Source: Pantoea sp. WMus005 (GTDB lineage: Bacteria > Pseudomonadota > Gammaproteobacteria > Enterobacterales > Enterobacteriaceae). Taken from it: a DNA stretch of 64,000 bases. The DNA is taken from assembly GCF_013415305.1 (NCBI RefSeq), contig NZ_JACBXU010000004.1, positions 186,001 through 250,000 of the forward strand. The letters run 5' to 3'. A program made the translations under genes and the position numbers. Shown in pieces: positions 16,522-25,684 of the stretch. How positions within the stretch are numbered: position 1 is the stretch's first letter; every line of letters starts with the position of its first letter. The notes under the pieces were generated by a model that saw only the letters and a list, made by a program, of their open reading frames with translations, was not told the DNA's origin and searched no databases.

Positions 16522-18177
16522 AATACCCATCGCCAGCAACAAAATGCACTTGAAGAGGTTCGTGCCGGGGCGGAAGTTGAGTATCAATACGATCCCCATG
16601 AACTGAAACTGGATCGCATGCAGGATTCTGAACCGGAACCGGAGCTGATTGAAGGCTTACCGGCTCCGGATGCGCTGACGCCTGCCGATCGTTATCTGGA
16701 ACTGTTCGAACATGTCCAGATGTCGCGGATTTTCGAGGACAGCAAAACCTTCCCCGACTGTTCGCCTAAGTACGATCCGCTGGATGTACTGATGCGCTAT
16801 CGTCGACAGAAACGCAGCAGTGATTTCGACCTGTCACGTTTTGTCGCCGATCACTTTTATCTGCCTGGCGTAAACGAAAGCTTTTATGTCTCCAACCCGG
16901 ATAAAACGCTCAACGAGCATATTGATGACCTGTGGCCGGTTCTGACCAAAATGCCGCAGCAGCATATGCCGCATTCATCACTGCTGCCGTTACCAAAACC
17001 CTATGTCGTGCCCGGCGGACGCTTTGGCGAAACGTACTACTGGGACTCCTACTTCACTATGCTCGGGCTGGCAGAATCGGGCCGTGATGATTTGCTACGT
17101 CACATGGCGGATAACTTTGCCTGGCTGATCGATAACTACGGTCATGTGCCTAACGGCAACCGTACCTACTATCTCAGCCGTTCTCAGCCGCCCGTGTTTG
17201 CACTGATGGTGGAACTGTTCGAAGAAGATGGCGTGCGCGGTGCGAAACGTTATCAGGAACAGCTGATGAAGGAATATCAGTTCTGGATGGATGGTGCCGG
17301 TTCTCTGATGCCAAACCAGGCCTATCGTCACGTGGTGCGGATGCCGAACGGCTCACTGCTGAACCGCTACTGGGATGACCGCGATACGCCGCGTGATGAG
17401 TCGTGGATGGAAGATGTCGAAACTGCCCGCGAATCTAAACGTCCGGCCAGTGAAGTCTATCGTGACCTGCGAGCGGGTGCGGAATCGGGCTGGGATTACT
17501 CCTCGCGCTGGCTGCGTAACCCGAAACGGCTATCGAGTATCCGTACTACACAGTTTATCCCAATCGATCTGAACTCGTTCCTGTACAAGCTGGAGCTGAT
17601 GATCGCGACTCTGTCGCACGCGAAAGGTGAAGAGCTGACGGCGCTGGCATGGCAGAAAAAGGCGGAAGCGCGTAAACGTGCTATTACCCGCTATCTGTGG
17701 GACAGCACCGCCGGTGTGTTCCGCGACTATGACTGGCGTCGTGAGCGTTTTGGTGCCTTTACCGTGGCCTCGGTCGTGCCACTTTTCGTGGGCCTGGCGA
17801 CGCCGCATCAGGCGCACCTGCAGGCGATCTCATTACGTCATCTGCTGTTGAGCAACGGCGGTCTGCTGACCTCGATGGTGGAAAGCGGTGAGCAGTGGGA
17901 TAGACCTAACGGCTGGGCACCGATGCAGTGGATGGCGATTGTTGGCCTGAATAACTACGGTGAAGAGACGCTGGCTACTGAAGTGGCGGTGAACTGGCTC
18001 AATACGGTCAGTAACTTCTATCAGTTGCACCACAAGCTGGTCGAGAAGTATGACATCAGCGGCGATCGCGCCCGTCCAGGCGGCGGCGGTGAATATCCGT
18101 TACAGGATGGCTTCGGCTGGACTAACGGCGTTACCCGCAAGCTGATGACAATGTACGGGCATTTAATGGCTGACTAA
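16519..18177 (+). CDS. treF: Cytoplasmic trehalase TreF, apparent AUU start
   Basis: A GH37 enzyme hydrolysing cytosolic trehalose to two glucoses. It would have 552 residues (549 in E. coli TreF). Signatures: [15 protein letters not shown] and [14 protein letters not shown]; the catalytic Asp lies in the [13 protein letters not shown] region and the Glu near the C-terminus. The first in-frame ATG (16618) would delete 33 residues that align with E. coli ([15 protein letters not shown] against VDLCYELDPYELKLDEM). Between the in-frame stop at 16477 and 16618 there is no ATG, GTG or TTG. A perfect AGGAGG (16508-16513) sits 5 bases before ATT at 16519. No signal peptide, which fits TreF rather than periplasmic TreA. 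Confidence 0.9.
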   Translation: MNTHRQQQNALEEVRAGAEVEYQYDPHELKLDRMQDSEPEPELIEGLPAPDALTPADRYLELFEHVQMSRIFEDSKTFPDCSPKYDPLDVLMRYRRQKRSSDFDLSRFVADHFYLPGVNESFYVSNPDKTLNEHIDDLWPVLTKMPQQHMPHSSLLPLPKPYVVPGGRFGETYYWDSYFTMLGLAESGRDDLLRHMADNFAWLIDNYGHVPNGNRTYYLSRSQPPVFALMVELFEEDGVRGAKRYQEQLMKEYQFWMDGAGSLMPNQAYRHVVRMPNGSLLNRYWDDRDTPRDESWMEDVETARESKRPASEVYRDLRAGAESGWDYSSRWLRNPKRLSSIRTTQFIPIDLNSFLYKLELMIATLSHAKGEELTALAWQKKAEARKRAITRYLWDSTAGVFRDYDWRRERFGAFTVASVVPLFVGLATPHQAHLQAISLRHLLLSNGGLLTSMVESGEQWDRPNGWAPMQWMAIVGLNNYGEETLATEVAVNWLNTVSNFYQLHHKLVEKYDISGDRARPGGGGEYPLQDGFGWTNGVTRKLMTMYGHLMAD

Positions 18178-18204
18178 ACATCGCAGACTGATTAGCATTA
18201 ACGT

Positions 18205-18233
18205 AAAAAAGCCGGGAATTCCCGGCTTTTTTT
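18205..18233. terminator. Bidirectional terminator between treF and yciE
   Basis: AAAAAA-GCCGGGAA-TTCCCGGC-TTTTTTT: a perfect GC-rich stem flanked by an A-run and a T-run, between convergent genes. Confidence 0.9.
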
Positions 18234-18250
18234 ATGCACGTATCTAAGCG

Positions 18251-18757
18251 CTATTTTTTCGCTTCAGTGCCTGGCTGTGACGCACGCTGCAGGAATTGCT
18301 GCGTGACGTCAGGCAGGTTCTGCAACAGCCACTCCGCCATTGCCACTTCCTGATCACGGATTTCATTCAGTACACGTACGCCCTGTGTATCGCCTACCTG
18401 CTCAGCCGCGGCAATCAGGCTGGTGTAGCTGGCAATCTCGGCATTCTCGAATACATAGCCACTGATGGCACCCTTCACCACTTCATCCGAGTTAAACATA
18501 CCGCCAACAGCCTGGCCTGTAGCCGCCATTTTACCCATCGCATCTTTCATCACAGAGTGGTCGATACCATGGCTGTCGAGCAGCTGTTCCAGCAGCGTCA
18601 GCTGATGTTTGGTCTCTTCCAGATGTTGTGCCAGACGCTGTTCCAGTGCCGGATAGTGTTCAAGACGGCCTGACATCTTGCTCAGCATGCTTTCTGCTTG
18701 TTTTTCCATTGCATGCGCATCGCGCAGCCAGTCGTGATAATGTTCAATCGCAGTCAT
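18251..18757 (-). CDS. yciE: Ferritin-like stress protein YciE
   Basis: A 168-residue protein of the YciE/YciF (DUF892) ferritin-like diiron family. It is predicted as a four-helix bundle: HYHDWLRDAHAMEKQAESML, a second helix with EETKHQLTLLEQLLDSHGID, then ENAEIASYTSLIAAAEQVGD and EIRDQEVAMAEWLLQNLP. Glu/His pairs (EE-x-x-H, E-x-A, D-Q-E) could bind a diiron centre. The biochemical role is unsettled; members respond to osmotic and envelope stress. It lies 10 bases downstream of yciF. Confidence 0.9.
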   Translation of the reverse strand: MTAIEHYHDWLRDAHAMEKQAESMLSKMSGRLEHYPALEQRLAQHLEETKHQLTLLEQLLDSHGIDHSVMKDAMGKMAATGQAVGGMFNSDEVVKGAISGYVFENAEIASYTSLIAAAEQVGDTQGVRVLNEIRDQEVAMAEWLLQNLPDVTQQFLQRASQPGTEAKK

Positions 18758-18767
18758 GTGTTACTCC

Positions 18768-19250
18768 TTAAGAGACAGTAATGGACTCAGCTACCTGGGT
18801 AAGCTTCTCATCCGTTTGCTTCTCTTCATTCAGGGTTGCTTCCAGCAGTTGCGCGGCTTTCGTGTAACCCAGCTTTAGCGCCAGCGCATGCAGGGTGCCG
18901 TACGTAGCAATCTCATAGTGTTCGACTTTCTGCGCCGCACCAATCAGCCCCTGATCGCGAATTTCGCCCTTCTCGACCGAGTCGATAATTTCCTGCGCTT
19001 CTTCAACCAGACCTTCCAGCGCATGGCATTTCATTCTTTTGATTTTGACTTCGGGCGTCACTTCCACCAGTTCGTCAAGTCGTTCAATCTGAGCCCGGGT
19101 CTCTTCCAGATGCTGATGAAACGCAGCGATAAGATTTTCGTCACTGGCTGCACGCGCCATTTTAGGCAATGCTCGGGTTATCTGCTTCTCAGCGCTGTAT
19201 ACATCGGATAAGTCATGGATGAACAGATCGTTTAACGTTTTCACTGTCAT
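18768..19250 (-). CDS. yciF: Ferritin-like stress protein YciF
   Basis: A 160-residue DUF892 ferritin-like protein matching E. coli YciF closely: LFIHDLSDVYSAEKQITRALPKMARA, HLEETRAQIERLDELVE, the near-invariant KIKRMKCHALEGLVEEA, and AAQKVEHYEIATYGTL. Its helices carry Glu and His in diiron-type positions. GAGG lies upstream of the ATG. Unlike E. coli, where yciG-yciF-yciE form one operon, yciG here is 500 bases upstream with its own terminator. Confidence 0.92.
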   Translation of the reverse strand: MTVKTLNDLFIHDLSDVYSAEKQITRALPKMARAASDENLIAAFHQHLEETRAQIERLDELVEVTPEVKIKRMKCHALEGLVEEAQEIIDSVEKGEIRDQGLIGAAQKVEHYEIATYGTLHALALKLGYTKAAQLLEATLNEEKQTDEKLTQVAESITVS

Positions 19251-19584
19251 AAGATAGCCTCATTTATTAGAAAGCCGCGTCAATAATAACGCAGCGCCAG
19301 TCATATCGTTGGCACCTGAAAAGTCTAGTGGAGATTTTTAATATCGCACGCCACATCAGTATGAATTCAACACAAAAGTGGCATGTAAAATGCATTTTCC
19401 TTTTTACAGCAAACATTTAGCTGGAAAAATGTTTTTACCTTTGCGGCTTCGCTTGCTTAACCAGAATTGTACAAAGCTATAAATCGCTGTATACATTTTA
19501 TCAGATTAAGCGCATAAAAAAGTACCAGCCAATTCTCACCTGTACAAAGTTGAATTAAACCGTATAACTTCAATCTATCGGAAA

Positions 19585-19613
19585 TAAAAAACCGGAAGGG
19601 AAAACCCTTCCGG
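19585..19613 (-). terminator. Terminator after the KGG-repeat gene
   Basis: Minus strand: CCGGAAGGG-TTTT-CCCTTCCGG followed by TTTTTT. A nine-base-pair perfect stem, about 140 bases past the yciG-like stop. It separates that gene from yciFE. The rest of 19251-19752 is AT-rich, with only a small CTGCT/AGCAG stem near 19725. Confidence 0.85.
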
Positions 19614-19752
19614 CTTAATTAAAATGTCCGGCCATTGCCAATGATTCAGCACCGACATAATTCAGGACGTAATTATATTGCAGAATAACTAAATAGCGTC
19701 AAAATGCCCGGCTGACAGAGTAACCCTGCTGTCACAGCAGTGTTAAAGACGT

Positions 19753-19917
19753 TCAGCTCCGGCGGCTAACCTTACCTCCCTTGCGCCCCGCTTCAATGGC
19801 ACGTTCAGGATCGTTCTTAAAGTTACCGCCGCTTTTCTGGCCACCTTTGCGTCCTGCTTCAGCAGCACGCTCTTTATCGGCCGCAAAATTCCCGGCCCCA
19901 CCGCGATATTGAGTCAT
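19753..19917 (-). CDS. yciG: KGG-repeat general stress protein (YciG-like)
   Basis: A 54-residue hydrophilic protein. Two copies of the stress_KGG repeat are visible: EAGRKGGQKSGGNFKNDPER and a second one running from AIEAGRKGG to the C-terminal KVSRRS. The start MTQYRGGAGNFAADKERA is typical. AGAGGA lies 8 bases before the ATG at 19917. Members are RpoS/osmotic-stress induced and intrinsically disordered, with no known enzyme activity. The yciF-yciE neighbourhood supports the name. Confidence 0.85.
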   Translation of the reverse strand: MTQYRGGAGNFAADKERAAEAGRKGGQKSGGNFKNDPERAIEAGRKGGKVSRRS

Positions 19918-20199
19918 ATGCGTCCTCTTTGAATTTTAAAAATCAGAACTTGCACACTTAACGCTTCATCAGGCCGATTCAGCAACATAAATGTAGACAA
20001 AAAATCGGACCGTTAAAGTGAGATAAATAAAAAACCCGTCACAGTTCTGGTTTATTGCTTGTACCAGGCTTAACCGTATTGATAACGGATTTCAACCATC
20101 GCTCTTTTCTTTTCATAAAAGAGTCGCGGCGTGAAAAACCTTTATACCGGAAGTCGCCGCGCCCTATTAATCGATCATTTTCAAAAAAAGTCCAATTGA

Positions 20200-20420
20200 A
20201 AAAAACATAAGCGAAGCGGCATAGTGATAACTTCACTAATACCAGGTAGTGAAGATGATCAACAAACGATCAATTTACCCAAGCGAAGCGCTAAATAAAA
20301 ATCAGGCATTCTGCTTTTACGTTAAAAATAAGCGAAGCGTAATGCAGTGATTGCACCTGATTAAAATAACCAATATCGATCAATAAACAATCAATTATGC
20401 TGATTTAATGAATGTTTTCT
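20200..20420. repeat. Gene-free AT-rich region with short interspersed repeats
   Basis: AAGCGAAGCG occurs three times (20209, 20281, 20330). A 19-mer near GATCAACAAACGATCAATT occurs at 20257-20275 and, with two changes, at 20378-20396. CTTCACTA / TAGTGAAG form a perfect 8-bp inverted repeat at 20231-20254 with an 8-base loop. I see no supportable gene in 19918-20666. It could be a regulator-binding array or a small RNA locus; the function is unknown. Confidence 0.5.
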
Positions 20421-20666
20421 CTAAAAGGGACGTCAGATCTCTCACTGACACGTGAATCCAGACGAAGCGGCAGAATTTACGCTTTCTAAAAGCAAAAATC
20501 AGGTTTTCGGATTAGTACTAAAAAGGGTTTTCTACAGGAGTATGCATACATCCTGGCCACCTGCAAAAAGGGGAGCTGAAAAGTTATGGCGTAAGACAGG
20601 TGCTATGCCAGAAGGGGGGATAACGCGTGACTCTCGCCTGCAAGGCAAATGCCCGACTCAGCGGAG

Positions 20667-21632
20667 TCAGAGGGGCCCCGAAAAACTGGAATCAAAAGCA
20701 ACACCGCGCTTGCCGTTTTTCTTAATGCGGTACATCGCTTCATCAGCCCGTGCCAGAGCGGTATCAAAGTCATCTTTCAACTGCGCCTGAGAAACGCCCA
20801 CTGAAGCGCCTATAAGCGCATGGCCGTTGGCCATATCAAATGGGGTAAGCACGGCATCAAGACAGGCGTGTGCCAGCTGTCTGACCTGAGGATGATCAAT
20901 CGCAAACGGCAATAACAGGACGAATTCATCGCCGCCGAGCCGGCCAATCATAACCTCTGCCGGAGCGAGTTCAGTTAACCGATGGCTTAACTGGATTAAC
21001 ACTTCATCACCGCTGCGATGCCCCAGGGTGTCGTTGACGTGTTTGAAGTTATCCAGGTCGATAAAGACAACGCAGAGGGGGCCCTGCGCTTTCAGTTCAC
21101 AGAAATAGGTCTGCAGGGCATGGCGATTGTTGAGCAGCGTAAGAGGATCGTGCAGCGCCAGCAGAGCAAGCTGCTCTTCATATTGCTTCTCTTTGGTCAT
21201 GTCGATGTGCGTGCCGATGACTTTTACTGGCTCTCCGTGTGCATTCCACTCGCTTACCCGGCCCCGATCCAGCACCCACGTGATGCTGCCATTTTTGGCA
21301 ATCATGCGGTGAAGCGCTTCGTAGTAAGGCGCTTTCCCGGCAATGTGATCATTGAATGCCTGCAAAACTTCGTCAGCATCATCGGGATGCAGACTCTCTT
21401 TCCAGGACTCGAAGTTGGCGTCGGTCTCTTTAGGCTGGAAGCCCAGCATCGCCCCCCAGCGCCGGTTGAAGATCACCAGTTTGCCGCTGGGAATATCGAG
21501 CTGCCACAGGAACAATCCGGTGCCATCGAGCGCAGCATTGAGTTTTGTGCGGGCGTCATGCGCTATACGCTTCAGACGCGCATTATGCTTTTTCAGGTTC
21601 TGTATCTGCAGACGCAACGTTTCTTCTGACAT
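20667..21632 (-). CDS. PAS-GGDEF diguanylate cyclase
   Basis: A 321-residue cytosolic protein. Order: coiled-coil start (residues 1-25); one PAS/PAC domain (about 28-150: GTGLFLWQLDIPSGKLVIFNRRWG, then the PAC end KVIGTHIDMTKEK); then GGDEF (about 155-315). The active-site motif RLGGDEFVLLLP is intact, with the metal/GTP segment FIDLDNFKHVNDTLGHRSGDEVL. No RxxD inhibitory site stands before GGDEF, so product inhibition at that site is unlikely. It should make c-di-GMP from GTP in response to whatever the PAS domain senses. No transmembrane segment; monocistronic. Confidence 0.93.
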   Translation of the reverse strand: MSEETLRLQIQNLKKHNARLKRIAHDARTKLNAALDGTGLFLWQLDIPSGKLVIFNRRWGAMLGFQPKETDANFESWKESLHPDDADEVLQAFNDHIAGKAPYYEALHRMIAKNGSITWVLDRGRVSEWNAHGEPVKVIGTHIDMTKEKQYEEQLALLALHDPLTLLNNRHALQTYFCELKAQGPLCVVFIDLDNFKHVNDTLGHRSGDEVLIQLSHRLTELAPAEVMIGRLGGDEFVLLLPFAIDHPQVRQLAHACLDAVLTPFDMANGHALIGASVGVSQAQLKDDFDTALARADEAMYRIKKNGKRGVAFDSSFSGPL

Positions 21633-21914
21633 GACCGTGACAGAGCTGGAAAAAGGGCTATTGTGCCTGTCAGGTTGATTCTGTAAAGGGTGGCTTATAA
21701 AACACGATTAGCCCCGGTCAATTGCAGGCTGGACAGGATATCAGGCGGTGACGCTCTGGCAACGCAGCACAGAGCCGGGACGGCAAAGTGGTTTCGACGT
21801 GAAATCTATTTGTGTTGCTACAGGATTGAGGGGGATATATGGCCAGAAGGCGTTGAAATTCGGAATGTTCGGGGATAGAGGGGAGTCTGGCTAACCAGGT
21901 TCGCCCTGGAACGC

Positions 21915-21936
21915 AAAAACCCGCCAGAGGCGGGTT
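21915..21936 (-). terminator. Terminator of tRNA-Phe
   Basis: Minus strand AACCCGCC-TCT-GGCGGGTT followed by TTT, 10 bases past the tRNA 3' end. The stretch 21633-21914 between it and the cyclase gene shows nothing else I can support. Confidence 0.85.
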
Positions 21937-21945
21937 CTTTAAAGA

Positions 21946-22021
21946 TGGTGCCCGAACCCGGAATCGAACCAGGGACACGGGGATTTTCAATCCCCTGCTC
22001 TACCGACTGAGCTATTCGGGC
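21946..22021 (-). tRNA. tRNA-Phe (GAA)
   Basis: A 76-base cloverleaf on the minus strand from GCCCGAATAGCTCAG to an encoded CCA end. The acceptor stem GCCCGAA/TTCGGGC pairs fully. The anticodon stem-loop is GGGGA-TTGAAAA-TCCCC, giving anticodon GAA. The T-arm reads CCTGGTTCGATTCCGGG. It differs from E. coli tRNA-Phe mainly by paired changes in the acceptor stem. No integrase or duplicated 3' end is seen, so the site appears unoccupied. Confidence 0.97.
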
Positions 22022-22243
22022 AACGGGGCGCATTAAACCAAAGCGGCCCGGCAGCGTCAAACGCTTTTCGCCAAAACCCACCCGACTGACCGCTTTTCCA
22101 TCAACTCAAATACCGTCTTTGACGTGGCACCTGAATTTCCCGGCTGCCCGGATAAATTTCAATCAGAAGCCAGCCTCAACCTCCATTGTGCCGCGATTTT
22201 GCCGATATAGCATGCGAGACCAACACTAATAATAAGGATCGCC

Positions 22244-23563
22244 ATGTTTTCCACCATTACATCAGGCATCGCTTCGCGCCATAGCTGGCAGAAGCGCTCA
22301 CACTCAGCCGCGACGCTAAGCTCCCTCAACGGCTCCATTGCCATGATTGAATTCTCCCCCGATGGCGCCATTCTTAGCGCCAATGCGCTGTTTCTGGCGC
22401 GCATGGGTTACACGCTGGCGGAGATCGAAGGCCAGCACCACAGCCTGTTTTGTACCCCAGAGCAGCTTCAGTCGCGGGCGTATCAGGATTTCTGGCAGCG
22501 ACTCAACCGGGGTGAAAGCTTCAGCGATAAGTTTCTGCGTATGGCGAAAAACAGCCGCCCGATCTGGCTTGAAGCCAATTATGTGCCGGTACAGAACCGC
22601 CATGGCCGCGTGATTAAAATCGTCAAACTGGCCACCGATATTACCGAGCATATTAACGATGCGCATGAACAGCGCGCCATCACCACCGCCATTGAGCGGT
22701 CAATGGCGGTGATCGCCTTTAACCTTAAAGGTGAAGTGCTTAAAGCCAATGACAACTTCCTGAAAACGATGGGATACCGTCGTGAGGAAGTCGAAGGCAT
22801 TCATCACAGTCATTTCTGCTCGCAGGCGCTGCGCGACAGCCGCGAATATAGCGCGTTCTGGCAGCAGCTGAATCGGGGTGAATTTGTCTCGGGCCAGTTT
22901 CCCCGGGTGAATAAACGGGGCGAGACGGTCTGGCTGCGCGCCACCTACAATCCGGTGTTTGACGAACAGGGCAGACTCTACAAGATCGTGAAATTCGCAA
23001 CGGATGTCACCGCACAGGTGGAAAAGAATCAGCAGGAGCATGACGCGGCACAGCAGGCTTATCATACCGCACTGCAAACGGATCAAAGTACAAAGCTGGG
23101 TGCCGATGTTATCGCCAGCAGCGTGCAGACCATGAATGCCCTGGCGGGTGAACTCCAGGGGATCTCCGGTGATATTACCGGCCTGAGTGAATCCTCAGAT
23201 CGTATCGGCGAGATTGTGGAAGGTATTCGTCGGATCGCCGATCAGACTAACCTGCTGGCGCTGAATGCGGCTATTGAAGCGGCACGGGCCGGAACCCATG
23301 GCCGCAGCTTTGCGGTGGTGGCTAACGAAGTCCGCACACTGGCGGCGAACATCAACCGCGCCACTACCGATATTGAAAATCGGGTACAGCAAAACCATCT
23401 TCTGGCGAGCCGGGCACTGAAAGGGATTGAATCAAACCTGAAGCGCGCCGATCAGGGCGTACAACTGGCCCAGGAAGCGGGCGGCGTGATTGCAGAAATC
23501 CGTGAAGGTGCAACGGACGTCGTGCGCGCCATTGGCCATGTGACCAAGACGCTTAAAATCTGA
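22244..23563 (+). CDS. Cytosolic PAS-PAS-MCP signalling protein (BdlA-like)
   Basis: A 439-residue chemoreceptor-type protein without membrane segments. Two tandem PAS domains (about 25-145 and 150-268) each contain the F/H-C pattern [10 protein letters not shown] and [10 protein letters not shown] and end in a PAC segment ([20 protein letters not shown]). A shortened methyl-accepting signalling domain follows with the conserved hairpin tip [21 protein letters not shown]. aeruginosa BdlA has the same PAS-PAS-MCP order and promotes biofilm dispersal in response to c-di-GMP changes. Neighbouring GGDEF/EAL genes fit that, but aerotaxis-type sensing is equally possible. AAGGA precedes the ATG. 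Confidence 0.88.
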   Translation: MFSTITSGIASRHSWQKRSHSAATLSSLNGSIAMIEFSPDGAILSANALFLARMGYTLAEIEGQHHSLFCTPEQLQSRAYQDFWQRLNRGESFSDKFLRMAKNSRPIWLEANYVPVQNRHGRVIKIVKLATDITEHINDAHEQRAITTAIERSMAVIAFNLKGEVLKANDNFLKTMGYRREEVEGIHHSHFCSQALRDSREYSAFWQQLNRGEFVSGQFPRVNKRGETVWLRATYNPVFDEQGRLYKIVKFATDVTAQVEKNQQEHDAAQQAYHTALQTDQSTKLGADVIASSVQTMNALAGELQGISGDITGLSESSDRIGEIVEGIRRIADQTNLLALNAAIEAARAGTHGRSFAVVANEVRTLAANINRATTDIENRVQQNHLLASRALKGIESNLKRADQGVQLAQEAGGVIAEIREGATDVVRAIGHVTKTLKI

Positions 23564-23591
23564 CGCTCTGTGGGGGAGCAGTTGTCCCTCT

Positions 23592-25463
23592 TTACGGTGT
23601 TGCCTGAACCGGCGCTTCTGGCGTCGGCGGAATAAAGATGTGGTCCAGAATCGCCCGCATCACGGGTGCCGCCGTAATCCCTTCATTGCCGCCGTTCTCC
23701 AGAATTAACGCCACCGCCACTTTCGGGTCGTTAAACGGCGCGAAGGCAGTGTAGAAGATATGGTCTCGCAGCCGTACCGGGATCATCTTCGCGTTATAGG
23801 TCTGGTTCTGGCGCAGGCTGAACACCTGCGACGTCCCACTCTTCGCGGCGATGCCATAAGGTGCCGTGTGGAAATATTTATAGCCGGTGCCGTTTGGCGC
23901 GTTAGCCATGCCAAACATCGCGTGGCGAACCAGCGACCAGTAGGGTGAGTGAGGATCGCCAATCTGCGCCTCGCGCTGCCCGGGATGGTAATTCTCCACC
24001 CGCGTGCCACGCTGGGTTTTCTCCAGCAGATGCGGTGCGATGACCCGACCATTGTTAATCAGCGCCACCATCGCTTTCACCATCTGAATCGGTGTCGCAA
24101 CCCAGTAGCCCTGCCCGATGCCAACGGAAACCGTATCGCCCTGATACCATGTCTTTTTATGCACCTTCTGCTTCCATTCACGGCTCGGCAGTAAGCCGTT
24201 GTACTCTTCATTGAGGTCGATGCCGGTCGATTTACCGTAACCAAACTGGCTAAGCATGGTGTGAATCCGGTCAATGCCCATCATAAATGCCACCTGATAG
24301 AAGAAGGTGTCGGCGGACTCTTCAATCGCACGGGTGACATCCAGCATGCCGTGCCCGGTTTTTTTCCAGTCCCGATAACGCCGGTCCGTGCCTGGCAGCG
24401 TCCAGGTGGGCGCACCAAAGAACTGCGTTTGTGGCGTAATCACATGGGTCAGCAGCGCCGACATCGCCATATAGGGTTTCACCGTGGAGGCGGGCGGATA
24501 AAGGCCCTGCGTGACGCGGTTAATCAGCGGCAGGTCTTTATCCTGCAGCAGCTTTTTGTAAGCCTGATAGCTGATGCCTTTCACAAACGGATTAGGATCG
24601 TAGCTGGGACTGGAGACCATGGCCAGCACGGAGCCGTCGTGCGGATCTTCAACCAGCAGCGCCGCACGCTGTCCTGCCAGCAGACTCTCAATATATTGTT
24701 GCAGATGCAGATCAAGCGTCAGTGTCAGGTTTTTGCCCGCCACAGGCGGCACCTCTTTCAGCACCCGCACAATGCGGCCGTGGTTATCCACTTCCACTTC
24801 CTGATAACCCGGCTTGCCGTGCAGCAGCGCTTCATAATAGCCCTCAATTCCCTGCTTACCGATGTTATGGTCAGCGGCATAGTTTTCGGCGATGCCCTCT
24901 GCATTCAGTCGTTTGTAGTCGTTATCGTTGATTTTCGATACATAACCGATCACATGTGCCAGATCCGCGCCATAGGGATACTGGCGATCCTGATAGGTTT
25001 CAAGACTGGCACCGGTAAAGCGAAACTGATTCACCGCAAAGCGCGCGACCTGCTCTTCAGTCAGCTCCTCCTTCAGCACCACCGGCTTGTAACGACTGGT
25101 CTGTTTCAGGGCGTGGCGGAACGTATCAATCTCATCGGGCGTCAGATTAATTAATGGTGTCAACGCCCGCAGTGTGGCATCCATATCGGTGATTTTGTAA
25201 GGGGTCAGCGTAATGGCGTACCAGCTGACGTTGCGCACCAGCGGAATACCGTTGCGGTCATATATCAGCCCGCGCGTCGGGGCAATGGGGATCATCTTGA
25301 TGTCGTTCTGGTTGGATCGCGTCTGGTAGTAGCTATGATCGCGCACCTGCAGACGATAAAGGTTTACGCCAAGAATAGTGAAGCAGATACAGACCAGAGC
25401 AAAGGCTATTGCGGCACGACGGGCAAACAGCTTCTCTTCAGCGTCGAAGTTACGAAAGTTCAT
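23592..25463 (-). CDS. Penicillin-binding protein 2 paralogue (class B, MrdA-like)
   Basis: A 623-residue inner-membrane DD-transpeptidase with one N-terminal membrane anchor (about 17-38). The pedestal domain includes PIAPTRGLIYDRNGIPL and HVIGYVSKIND. The transpeptidase domain has the nucleophile motif S326-T-V-K, the S-A-D motif in EESADTFFYQ, and K-S-G-T in IAAKSGTSQVF. It resembles E. coli PBP2 (633 residues) along its full length. The usual rodA (mrdB) neighbour is absent, with deoD on one side and a chemoreceptor on the other. This suggests an extra PBP2, comparable to Salmonella PBP2(SAL). I cannot see whether mrdA exists elsewhere. Confidence 0.9.
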   Translation of the reverse strand: MNFRNFDAEEKLFARRAAIAFALVCICFTILGVNLYRLQVRDHSYYQTRSNQNDIKMIPIAPTRGLIYDRNGIPLVRNVSWYAITLTPYKITDMDATLRALTPLINLTPDEIDTFRHALKQTSRYKPVVLKEELTEEQVARFAVNQFRFTGASLETYQDRQYPYGADLAHVIGYVSKINDNDYKRLNAEGIAENYAADHNIGKQGIEGYYEALLHGKPGYQEVEVDNHGRIVRVLKEVPPVAGKNLTLTLDLHLQQYIESLLAGQRAALLVEDPHDGSVLAMVSSPSYDPNPFVKGISYQAYKKLLQDKDLPLINRVTQGLYPPASTVKPYMAMSALLTHVITPQTQFFGAPTWTLPGTDRRYRDWKKTGHGMLDVTRAIEESADTFFYQVAFMMGIDRIHTMLSQFGYGKSTGIDLNEEYNGLLPSREWKQKVHKKTWYQGDTVSVGIGQGYWVATPIQMVKAMVALINNGRVIAPHLLEKTQRGTRVENYHPGQREAQIGDPHSPYWSLVRHAMFGMANAPNGTGYKYFHTAPYGIAAKSGTSQVFSLRQNQTYNAKMIPVRLRDHIFYTAFAPFNDPKVAVALILENGGNEGITAAPVMRAILDHIFIPPTPEAPVQATP

Positions 25464-25606
25464 CAGGAGGCATATCAGGCGATTAATTTTTATCTGTTAT
25501 TGCGCACTATGATAAAGCGGGATCACAGCGGTGCCAGCGCGAAGATGCACAAGCCTCAGCAAAAGTGTGTCATTTGATGTGAATGTTACCAGGACGGCGA
25601 GGCGGG

Positions 25607-25638
25607 AAAATCAGATCCTCCGGCAGAGGAGGATCTGA
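25607..25638 (-). terminator. Terminator of the deoCABD operon
   Basis: Minus strand TCAGATCCTCC-TCTGCC-GGAGGATCTGA then TTTT: an 11-bp perfect stem, about 50 bases beyond the deoD stop. Confidence 0.8.
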
Positions 25639-25684
25639 ACAGGCGAATCAGGCAGCAGGCATCAACAGGTACCCGCCGCGCCGA

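Noticed and set aside
20039..20236. 65-codon minus-strand frame starting at GTG with a Lys-rich end
   Set aside because: No ribosome binding site, no recognisable sequence, and it overlaps the repeat-rich region; an internal ATG (MKRKERW...) also lacks a binding site.
20452..20790. 112-codon plus-strand frame near the cyclase gene
   Set aside because: Its second half is antisense to the confident GGDEF gene and its composition is not protein-like.
21946..22021. tRNA-Phe as an integration site for a genomic island
   Set aside because: No integrase gene and no duplicated tRNA 3' end was seen on either side.
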